A stretch of 54,175 nucleotides of DNA, from contig NZ_JABEQN010000028.1 of the NCBI RefSeq assembly GCF_014174165.1, positions 1 through 54,175 of the forward strand, given 5' to 3'. Below are positions 29,401 to 35,298 of the stretch, one piece after another. A program made the translations under genes and the position numbers. The notes under the pieces were generated by a model, which was given only the letters and a program-made list of their open reading frames with translations, made no database searches and had not been told where the DNA came from. The stretch is from Gluconacetobacter dulcium (lineage in GTDB: Bacteria; Pseudomonadota; Alphaproteobacteria; Acetobacterales; Acetobacteraceae). Every line of letters begins with the position of its first letter. Position 1 is the stretch's first letter.

Positions 29401-29991
29401 AACGTGCTGGTGCTGGATACCGAGGTCTATTCGAACACCGGCGGCCAGTCCTCGAAGGCGACGCCGCTGGGGGCGAGCGCGAAGTTCGCGGCCGCCGGCA
29501 AGCGGGTGCCGCGCAAGGACCTGGCGTTGCAGGCGATTTCCTACGGCACCGTCTATGTGGCGCAGATCGCGCTGGGGGCGAACCCGGAGCAGGCGCTGAT
29601 CGCGATGCGCGAGGCGGAAGCCTATGACGGGCCGTCGCTGATCCTGGCCTATTCGCAGTGCATCGCCCATGGCATCGACATGCGGACCGGCATGAAGCAG
29701 CAGGCGCGGGCTGTGGCGTCGGGGTACTGGCCGCTGTTCCGCTTCGACCCCACGATGCGTAAGAGCGGGTTGAATCCGTTCCGGCTGGATTCGCCGCCGC
29801 AGCGTATTCCGCTGAAGGAATATGCCTATCGGGAACTGCGGTACAAGACCCTGCTGCGCACGCATCCGGAATCGGCCGGGCATCTGCTGCAACAGGCCGA
29901 GGCGGCGGCGCAGGAACGCTACCGCGTCTATGAAGACATGGCCGCCCGCGACGGCAGCCGGTTTCTACCCCACTGGGAAGACATCCCCTGA
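26401..29991 (+). CDS. nifJ: pyruvate:ferredoxin (flavodoxin) oxidoreductase
   Basis: Oxidises pyruvate with CoA to acetyl-CoA and CO2, reducing ferredoxin or flavodoxin; thiamine-dependent and oxygen-sensitive. All domains of the single-chain enzyme are fused: the pyrimidine domain (AIYPITPSSPMAELADAW), the CoA domain, the gamma domain (LGADGTVGANKNSVKIL), a 2x[4Fe-4S] domain (C699/C702/C705/C709 and C755/C758/C761/C765) and the thiamine domain (C828/C831 in GACAGCGE, GGDGWAYDIDYGG, EVYSNTGGQSSKATPLG). I chose ATG 26401, preceded by GGAGAAGG, giving 1196 residues; ATG 26368 overlapping the previous stop would add 11. The enzyme is unusual in acetic acid bacteria, which are respiratory. Confidence 0.95.
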   Translation: MTEQTATMDGNTAVAHVAYRVNEICAIYPITPSSPMAELADAWSDQGLRNIWGDIPEVQEMQAEGGAAGCVHGSLQSGALTTTFTASQGLMLMLPNMYKIAGELTATVFHVAARALAAGGSSIFGDHQDIMAARPTGFAILGAASVQEGHDLALVAQAATLAARVPFIHFTDGFRTSHEYNMLKIMPDSVIRAMIDDDLVHAHRNRALTPNNPFIRGTWQNPDTYFQTREAVNPYYAKVPGIVQEVMDRFAAQTGRAYRLFRYDGPADAERVIISMGSGAEVVRETALWMNRQGANRPGEKVGALQVLLYRPFSAEHFLAALPPGVKAIAVLDRTKEPGAPMEPLYADVLGVLAQAFGNGTIAAMPRVVGGRYGLSSRDFNPGMVKAVFDELAKPVPKNNFTLGIDDDVSHTTLEYDQNLDIEPKDTVRCLFYGLGADGTVGANKNSVKILSEQPGRFAQAYFDYDSHKSGGETISHLRFGTAQIAAPYLIRHADFVACHKFEFLFKRDILGPAIDGATFLLNSPYGPDVVWDKLPRRVQDQIVAKKLRFFVIDASDVALKIGLGPRVNTVLQTCFFHLSKVLPPDEAVAQIKHFITKSYGAKGDAVVKLNFAAVDGAVAALHEVTVPQAATGTVAMPPIVPATAPLFVREVTGEIMASRGEAIPVSKIPADGTFPGGTTQYEKRNIAVEVPIWEQDACIQCGQCSIVCPHSVIRAKIYDEDALAGAPEHFRSAPVNARGYPDSRFSLQFYVEDCTGCGVCVENCPAIAEDGVHRAINMGEKLPILEQERENIRFFETLPTADRTTVNQANVRGVQLLEPLFEFSGACAGCGETPYLKLISQLFGDRLQIANATGCSAIYAGNMPAHAWKANDEGRGVAWSNSLFEDNAEFGLGFRLAVDKQTGLARDLLTRLAPKVGQDLAETILARTQHTERDYVEQRERVAALKTRLAAIDGPDAKNLLILADFLVRRSIWIVGGDGWAYDIDYGGLDHVLAQGRNVNVLVLDTEVYSNTGGQSSKATPLGASAKFAAAGKRVPRKDLALQAISYGTVYVAQIALGANPEQALIAMREAEAYDGPSLILAYSQCIAHGIDMRTGMKQQARAVASGYWPLFRFDPTMRKSGLNPFRLDSPPQRIPLKEYAYRELRYKTLLRTHPESAGHLLQQAEAAAQERYRVYEDMAARDGSRFLPHWEDIP

Positions 29992-30154
29992 GTTTATGCC
30001 CGGAAACGCGCGCTGGTGGCGATCCGACGCGCGTTTCCTGCGCTCCGGTGCTCACGGCCATTGAGGCCGCTCCGCTCCGGTGCTCGGACACGCACGACGG
30101 GCGCGGCCCGCAGGGCCGCTCTCGCTCACCAGCCCACGTTTTCGGGCATAAACT
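29991..30154. repeat. nested inverted-repeat element after nifJ
   Basis: A highly structured 164-bp block. The outer arms AGTTTATGCCCG (29991-30002) and CGGGCATAAACT (30143-30154) are a perfect 12-bp inverted repeat. Inside, GGAAACGCGCG/CGCGCGTTTCC (30002-30012, 30028-30038) is a perfect 11-bp hairpin that could act as the nifJ terminator, and CGCTCCGGTGCTC occurs twice (30041-30053 and 30073-30085). Part of the block is related to a second copy further downstream. Confidence 0.75.
30055..30103. repeat. intergenic repeat copy 1
   Basis: A 49-bp block starting CGGCCATTGAGGCCGCTCCG that aligns without gaps to 31284-31332, with 37 of 49 bases equal. The first 15 bases form a small CGGCC/GGCCG hairpin. 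Confidence 0.55.
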
Positions 30155-30207
30155 TCGATGACATTTGACGATTTTTTGAGAACCGGTGTCTTGAGAGGGT
30201 TGGGGAT

Positions 30208-31218
30208 ATGGATTTGAGAACGACTTATCTTGGTCTTGAACTGGCGCATCCGATCGTTGCTTCGGCGTCGCCGCTTTGTGCCGATCTGGATGGCATCATG
30301 CGGCTGGCCGATGCGGGGGCGGCGGCGGTTGTGCTGTCGTCGATCTTCGAGGAGCAGATCGTCGCCCAGGAACTGGCCGAGGCGGCCATGACGGAGATGG
30401 GGACCGACTCCCAGCCGGAAGCGGCGGGTTATTGGCCGCCGGATGCGGGCAGCAACGTGCTGGATGGGCGGCTGGAAATTCTGCGGCGCGCGGTGGAGCG
30501 GGCCGGGGTGCCGATCATCGCCAGCCTGAACGGCTGTTCGGCCAGCGGATGGGTCGATTTCGCCCGCAAGCTGGAGCAGGCGGGGGCGTCGGCGATCGAA
30601 CTCAACATCTATCGCGTGCCCGCCGACCCGGCGGAAAGCGGCGCCTCGGTCGAGGCGGCGGCGCTGGAGATCCTGCGCCGGGTGAAGGCGGCTGTGGGGG
30701 TGCCGGTCAGCGTGAAGATGGCGCCCTTCTTCAGTGCGCCCGGCCATATGGCGGCGCAGTTCGCCGAGGCCGGCGCGGATGGGCTGGTGCTGTTCAACCG
30801 GTTCTACGGGCCGGATGTCGATCTGGCGGCGCTGACGGCGCGCGATGACCTGCATCTGAGCAATCCTTACGACATTCGCCTGCCGCTGATGTGGGTCGGG
30901 CTGTTGTCGCGGCGGATTCCGACCTCGATCGCGGCATCGACGGGTGTGTGGAGCGGGGCGGATGTGGTGAAATATCTGCTGGCGGGGGCGGATGCGGTGA
31001 TGACGACCTCCGCGCTGTTGCGGCATGGGCCGGCGTATCTGGGCACGTTGCTGGGCGAACTGCGCGGCTGGATGCAGCGCCGGGGCCATGAGTCGGTGGC
31101 GGCCTTCAAGGGGCAGCTTGCGGCCGGTGGGCAGCCCGATGAGGCGGCGCAGTTCCTGCGGGCGCAGTATCGGACGATCCTGACCACCTATGATGCGCAA
31201 TCGGCTTCGCGACTGTAA
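30208..31218 (+). CDS. dihydroorotate dehydrogenase-like flavoprotein
   Basis: A 336-residue TIM-barrel protein of the DHOD-like/FMN family. TTYLGLELAHPIVASASPLC opens it like PyrD; PIIASLNGCSASGWVDFARK, AIELNIYR and VPVSVKMAPFFS follow the DHOD pattern, and IAASTGVWSGADVVKYLLAG with ADAVMTTSALL forms the FMN phosphate site. The usual catalytic Cys/Ser region for dihydroorotate is not conserved in the typical way, and pyrimidine genes are absent, so it is likely not a pyrimidine enzyme. Relatives are often encoded next to nifJ; their reaction is unknown to me. ATG 30208 follows GAGAGGGTTGGGG. It lies 217 bp after nifJ. Confidence 0.8.
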   Translation: MDLRTTYLGLELAHPIVASASPLCADLDGIMRLADAGAAAVVLSSIFEEQIVAQELAEAAMTEMGTDSQPEAAGYWPPDAGSNVLDGRLEILRRAVERAGVPIIASLNGCSASGWVDFARKLEQAGASAIELNIYRVPADPAESGASVEAAALEILRRVKAAVGVPVSVKMAPFFSAPGHMAAQFAEAGADGLVLFNRFYGPDVDLAALTARDDLHLSNPYDIRLPLMWVGLLSRRIPTSIAASTGVWSGADVVKYLLAGADAVMTTSALLRHGPAYLGTLLGELRGWMQRRGHESVAAFKGQLAAGGQPDEAAQFLRAQYRTILTTYDAQSASRL

Positions 31219-31234
31219 GAGCCTGTGTAAGAGT

Positions 31235-31254
31235 CTGACCGAATTTTCGGTCAG
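31235..31254 (+). terminator. hairpin after the DHOD-like gene
   Basis: CTGACCGAA-TT-TTCGGTCAG is a perfect 9-bp inverted repeat (really a 7-8 bp stem with a T-rich loop) 16 bp after the stop. There is no T-run downstream, so it is a weak or factor-assisted terminator, or a stability element. Confidence 0.45.
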
Positions 31255-31283
31255 GCTGCACGGGGCACTTCTGCAAAAGTGGG

Positions 31284-31332
31284 CGGCCATCAGGGCCGTT
31301 CCGCTCAGATGCTTGAAAATACACGCCGGGCG
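31284..31332. repeat. intergenic repeat copy 2
   Basis: A 49-bp block starting CGGCCATCAGGGCCGTTCCG, ungapped partner of 30055-30103 (37/49 identical). Both copies flank the DHOD-like gene in the same orientation. Confidence 0.55.
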
Positions 31333-31407
31333 TACTGCTTTGCGGCATGCGCGCTCGGCGGGCCGATTTCTCTGGCCGTCTCTAAAATCGGCAGTAATGG
31401 GTCTGCT

Positions 31408-31450
31408 TTGACCGGGATCAACGCGGTTGCCTGTTCGCCGGTATTATAAC
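31408..31450 (+). promoter_or_regulatory. FNR/FixK-type box and -10 before the MaoC-Pta gene
   Basis: TTGACcgggATCAA (31408-31421) fits the FNR/FixK consensus. Centred at -41.5 it places the transcription start near 31456, and TATTATAAC at 31442-31450 lies where the -10 should be. A start upstream of 31456 would be outside the message, which decides the start codon of the gene that follows. Same logic and spacing as the box at 24483. Confidence 0.72.
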
Positions 31451-31495
31451 GGGAAATTGATCGTTCATCCTTTTTTGTCCGAAGGAAAATCGCTG

Positions 31496-32866
31496 GTGGA
31501 TAAGACCCAGGAACTCGTGACCAACCGGTTGTTCAAGGATATCGCGGTTGGTGAGAAGGCCGACGTGACCGAGATCCTGACCAGGGACAATGCGGATCTG
31601 CTGGGCGGATGGCAGCCCGATGGGGCAGGGGTCGAGACGGCTTCCGTATCGCAGTCGGTGGCGAGCGTGTGGATCGGCATTCTGGTCATGCGGCTGGTCA
31701 GCACCCGCTTCCCCGGTGTGGGCAGCGTGGTGCGCGGCTATGCGCTGACGCTGGGAGGGGATGTCCTGTCGGTCGGCGACCGGGTGGTGGTGACCTGCCA
31801 GGTGGTGGCGAAGCATGATGCGGATGCGCTGCTGGACCTGTCCTTCGTCAGTGTGCGGCAGGACGGGGGCGAGGTTGCGCGGGGCACCATGCAGATCCAG
31901 GCGCCGCAGGCGCCGCAATCGGTGGTCATGGCCTGTTCGTCGTTCGAGCATATCGTGACGCATCGCCGTTTCCGCGCCCTGTGCGAGAAGGCGGCCCAGT
32001 TGCCGGCCCTGCCGATCGCCGTGGCCTATCCCTGTGATGACCTCTCGCTGCGCTCGGCCTGCGATGCGGCCCAGCGTGGACTGGGACAGCCGATCCTGGT
32101 CGGGCCGAAGGCGCTGATCGAATCCGTCGCCAAGGATTCCGGCCTGTCGATCGACGGGCTGGAGATTGTCGAGGCCGAGGACGCGCATGCGGCGTCGGTC
32201 CAGGCGGTGGCGCTGGTGCGCTCGGGGCGTGCGCGCCTGCTGATGAAGGGGGCCGTGCATACCGATGTGCTGCTCCACGAAGTGGTGGCGCGCCCGACCG
32301 GCCTGTGCGCCGATCGCCGCCTGAGCCATGTCTTCGTCATGGATGTGCCGTTCTATGACCGGTTGCTGATGATCAGCGACGCGGTGGTGAACATTGCGCC
32401 GGACGTGCGGGCCAAGCATGACATCGTGCAGAACGTGATCGATTTCGCGCATGTGCTGGGGCTGGCCGAACCGCGCGTGGCGGTTCTTTCGGCGGTGGAG
32501 ACCGTCAACCCGGCGATCCAGTCCACGCTGGATGCGGCCGTGCTGTCGAAGATGGCCGACCGCAAGCAGATCACGGGCGGCATCGTCGATGGGCCGCTGG
32601 CCTTCGACAATGCGGTGAACCTGAATGCCGCGAAGATCAAGCATATCGATTCTCCCGTGGCCGGACGGGCGGATATCGTGATCGTGCCGACGCTGGAGGC
32701 GGGCAACATGCTGGCCAAGGAACTGTCCTTCCTGGCCGGTGCGGATGCCGCGGGCGTGGTGCTGGGTGCCAAGGTACCGGTGATTTTGACCAGCCGTGCG
32801 GATTCCGAGCAGGCGCGGCTGACCTCCTGCGCCATTGCGCTGATCATGGCTCACGGCGTGGCATGA
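31496..32866 (+). CDS. MaoC-like/phosphate acetyltransferase fusion (PTA_PTB family)
   Basis: Would interconvert acetyl-CoA (or butyryl-CoA) and acyl phosphate. The start is GTG 31496, preceded by GAAGGA and lying downstream of the predicted transcription start; an in-frame TTG at 31427 would precede it. The 456 residues match the family (about 465). Residues 1-140 are a MaoC-type hot-dog domain (LFKDIAVGEKADVTEILTRD), but the usual catalytic NPxHxD is replaced by WQPDGAGVE, so hydratase activity is doubtful. From about 165 the PTA_PTB domain follows: LLMKGAVHTDVLLHEVV, DAVVNIAPDVRAKHDIVQN, ADIVIVPTLEAGNMLAKEL. No acetate kinase gene is adjacent. Confidence 0.88.
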   Translation: MDKTQELVTNRLFKDIAVGEKADVTEILTRDNADLLGGWQPDGAGVETASVSQSVASVWIGILVMRLVSTRFPGVGSVVRGYALTLGGDVLSVGDRVVVTCQVVAKHDADALLDLSFVSVRQDGGEVARGTMQIQAPQAPQSVVMACSSFEHIVTHRRFRALCEKAAQLPALPIAVAYPCDDLSLRSACDAAQRGLGQPILVGPKALIESVAKDSGLSIDGLEIVEAEDAHAASVQAVALVRSGRARLLMKGAVHTDVLLHEVVARPTGLCADRRLSHVFVMDVPFYDRLLMISDAVVNIAPDVRAKHDIVQNVIDFAHVLGLAEPRVAVLSAVETVNPAIQSTLDAAVLSKMADRKQITGGIVDGPLAFDNAVNLNAAKIKHIDSPVAGRADIVIVPTLEAGNMLAKELSFLAGADAAGVVLGAKVPVILTSRADSEQARLTSCAIALIMAHGVA

Positions 32867-32870
32867 GGGC

Positions 32871-32897
32871 GCCGCCTGGGGCGGCAGCGGTCTTTTT
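32871..32897 (+). terminator. probable terminator after the MaoC-Pta gene
   Basis: GCCGCC-TGG-GGCGGC (32871-32885) forms a 6-bp all-GC stem, followed after five bases by TCTTTTT. It begins 4 bp past the stop. The gap between stem and T-run makes it slightly atypical. Confidence 0.6.
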
Positions 32898-32952
32898 CGA
32901 TTCGGTAAAACAATAAAAACCCGCCACGCCGTGGCGAGGGGAGGAGACGCCG

Positions 32953-34218
32953 ATGACCATGACTACCAGTGCGCCGCCTGTGGGCGGCGTGCAGGCGAAG
33001 GGAGGCTTTCAGGCTGGCTATGTGCTGGCCTGGGCGTTCTGCCTGCTGTTCTATTTCCTGCAATATTCCGTGCGGTCGGCGCCCAGCGTCATGATGGACG
33101 AACTGACCGCGACCATGGGGCTGACGACGGCGGGGCTGGCCTCGCTGCTGGGGCTTTATTACTACACCTATTCGGCGTGCTCGCTGATCTCGGGTGCGTC
33201 GATGGACCGGTGGGGGGCGAAGATCGCGCTGCCGGCGGGGACATTCGTGCTGGCCGTCGGGATCGCCATGTTCGGCGCCGGGCCGGTGTGGATGGCGGAA
33301 CTGGGGCGCCTGTTGCAGGGGGCCGGGGCGGCGTTCGCCTTCGTCGGTGCGGTCTATCTGGCGTCGCACGGTTTTCCGGCGCGCTATCTGGCCACCGCGA
33401 TCGGGGTGACCCAGTGCGTGGGGATGCTGGGCGGGGCGATGGGGCAATCGACCGTGGCGTGGCTGATCCATGGCGTGGTGCCGTGGCGGTCGTTCTGGGT
33501 CGATGCCGGGGTGGCGACGGCGGTCGTGGCGGTGGCGATCTTTCTGGGCACGCCGCGCCCGGAAAAGAGCGCCGTGGCCCCGCAAGGGTCGCTGCTGGCA
33601 CCTTACCGGATCGTGCTGGGCAATCGGCAATCGTGGCTGTGCGGCCTGTGTTCGGGCCTGCTGTTTCTGCCGACCACGGTGGGCAGCATGACCTGGGGCG
33701 TGTCGTTCATGACGCATGGATGGCATCTGAGCTATCACGAAGCCGTGAGTCGGGCCGCGATGGTGCCGATCGGCTGGGTCTTCGGCTGCCCTGTCATGGG
33801 GTATCTGGCCGATCATCTGGGGCGGCGGAAGCCGGTGCTGTTCGGGGGGATCGTGGCGATGCTGCTGTCTTCCGTGGCGATCATCTATCCGCCGCCGGGC
33901 CTGTTCCCGCCCTATATCCTGGCCTTTATCCTGGGCTTTGCCTCGGGGGCGGCCATGATCCCGTACAGCATCATCAAGGAAGTGAATCCCGACGGCGTGA
34001 AGGGCAGCGCCACCGGGGCGATCAATTTCCTGGTGTTCGTGATGAGCGCGGTGGCGTCGCCGCTGTTCGGGTGGCTTCTGCAACGGCTTGCCGGGACCGC
34101 CGGATTGACGGAGACGGTGTTTCGTGAAGGCTTCTCGGTCGGTGTGGTGGGGATCGTGCTGGCCGGTGTCGTCGCCCTGTTCATTCGCGAAACCGGGTCT
34201 GCGGTGCGGGCGGGGTAG
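32953..34218 (+). CDS. MFS transporter
   Basis: A 421-residue major facilitator with about 12 helices. The motif between TM2 and TM3 reads GASMDRWGAKIAL, and the equivalent in the second half is GYLADHLGRRKPVLFGG, which fits the D/GxxxRxGRR rule. TM4 has LGRLLQGAGAAFAFVGAVYL. The start ATG has GAGGGGAGGAG about 8 bp upstream. A small CGCCAC/GTGGCG hairpin lies just before that ribosome site. The substrate is unknown; position after the Pta gene might suggest an organic acid, but a terminator separates the two. It is not obviously part of the HlyD/ABC operon that follows. Confidence 0.9.
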   Translation: MTMTTSAPPVGGVQAKGGFQAGYVLAWAFCLLFYFLQYSVRSAPSVMMDELTATMGLTTAGLASLLGLYYYTYSACSLISGASMDRWGAKIALPAGTFVLAVGIAMFGAGPVWMAELGRLLQGAGAAFAFVGAVYLASHGFPARYLATAIGVTQCVGMLGGAMGQSTVAWLIHGVVPWRSFWVDAGVATAVVAVAIFLGTPRPEKSAVAPQGSLLAPYRIVLGNRQSWLCGLCSGLLFLPTTVGSMTWGVSFMTHGWHLSYHEAVSRAAMVPIGWVFGCPVMGYLADHLGRRKPVLFGGIVAMLLSSVAIIYPPPGLFPPYILAFILGFASGAAMIPYSIIKEVNPDGVKGSATGAINFLVFVMSAVASPLFGWLLQRLAGTAGLTETVFREGFSVGVVGIVLAGVVALFIRETGSAVRAG

Positions 34219-34308
34219 GACCGGCATAACTGCCCGTGTCACTTTGGCTTCTTGCCGGCCGGAGAACGGGATAGGGTGTCTGTCGGGATGAACGGGAAGC
34301 GGGTGCAG

Positions 34309-35298
34309 ATGTCACGCAAGATCCTCGTTGCCGGCGGTCTGGCCGGTCTGCTGGCCGTTATCGCCGTGGCCGGATGGCTGTGGGACCGGCAACTGGGACG
34401 GGCGGTGCCGGGCCTGTATCATTCCAACGGGCGGCTGGAACTGACGCGGATCGACGTGGCGGTGAAATATCCGGGGCGGATCGGCGCGTTGGACGCGCAG
34501 GAAGGGGATGTCGTTACCAAAGGCCAGATTCTGGCCCGCGAGGATGAGTCCGAGGCGCGGGCCCAGCTTGCGGCGGCCGTGGCCCGGCAGGGGCAGGCCG
34601 AGGCGGCGGTCGGCCGGGCACGGGCGGAACTGGCGGCGCGGACCCAGGCCGCGCGGCTGGCGGGGGACGAACTGGCCCATGCCCGGACCATGCGACGGCA
34701 GATGCTGGTCTCCGACATGGAAGTGACGCAGCGCCAGACGGCGCTGGATGTCGCCGAGCGCGCGCGTGACGGTGCGGCGGAGGCGGTTCAGGAGGCTGGC
34801 CGCGCGGTGGAGGCGGCGGCGGCGATGGTGGCGCAGGCCCGGACGGCGGTCGATGACATGGTGATCCGTGCGCCGGTCGGCGGGCGGATCGAATATCGCG
34901 TTGTCGAGGCGGGCAGCGTGCTGCCGGCGGGCGGGCGGCTTTATGCGCTGCTGGATCCGGTGGACCCGTATCTGACGGTTTTCTTTCCGGCGCGGGTCGT
35001 CCGGCAACTGCGAGTGGGGGACGAGGCGCGGATCGTGTTTGACGATCTGGGCACCGGCGCGGTTGCGGCGCGGATTTCCTATATCTCGCCCGAGGCGCAG
35101 TTTACGCCGAAATATGTGGAGACCGCGACCGAGCGCGAGCAACTGGTCTATCGCGTGCGGCTGCGGGTGGAGCGCACGGCCCAGAAGGATCTGGGGGGCC
35201 TGCTGAAGGCCGGCATGACGGGGGAGGGCTATGTGCGGACCGATGCCTCGGCCCCATGGCCGGCCGGCCCCGCCGGAGCGCGCCGGGCCGCGCCGTGA
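34309..35298 (+). CDS. HlyD-family membrane fusion protein (YhiI-like)
   Basis: Periplasmic adaptor of the ABC exporter encoded next. The start ATG 34309 gives MSRKILVAGGLAGLLAVIAV, a clean membrane anchor; ATG 34288 or GTG 34276 are alternatives in the same frame. Of 329 residues, IDVAVKYPGRIGALDAQEGD and VVTKGQILAREDE form the first lipoyl half, a long Ala/Arg/Glu-rich coiled coil spans about 75-180, and MVIRAPVGGRIEYRVVEAGS is the second half. The last bases overlap the ABC gene start (GTGA). E. coli has the same gene order yhiI-rbbA-yhhJ, which supports the call. Confidence 0.88.
   Translation: MSRKILVAGGLAGLLAVIAVAGWLWDRQLGRAVPGLYHSNGRLELTRIDVAVKYPGRIGALDAQEGDVVTKGQILAREDESEARAQLAAAVARQGQAEAAVGRARAELAARTQAARLAGDELAHARTMRRQMLVSDMEVTQRQTALDVAERARDGAAEAVQEAGRAVEAAAAMVAQARTAVDDMVIRAPVGGRIEYRVVEAGSVLPAGGRLYALLDPVDPYLTVFFPARVVRQLRVGDEARIVFDDLGTGAVAARISYISPEAQFTPKYVETATEREQLVYRVRLRVERTAQKDLGGLLKAGMTGEGYVRTDASAPWPAGPAGARRAAP

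Noticed and set aside
28135-29892. A 585-codon minus-strand frame under nifJ
   Set aside because: Shadow of the conserved thiamine and ferredoxin domains of PFOR on the plus strand.
24698-29991. A nitrogen-fixation cluster, because of nifJ and a ferredoxin protein
   Set aside because: No nif structural or assembly genes are present; the neighbours (DHOD-like, MaoC-Pta) fit low-oxygen pyruvate metabolism better.
30208-31218. Pyrimidine-pathway dihydroorotate dehydrogenase (pyrD)
   Set aside because: The FMN site is present, but substrate-site sequence is atypical and no other pyrimidine gene is nearby; the nifJ context fits the DHOD-like group.
31427-31495. TTG 31427 as the start of the MaoC-Pta gene
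   Set aside because: It lies before the transcription start predicted from the FNR-type box and -10, has no ribosome site, and adds residues absent from the family.
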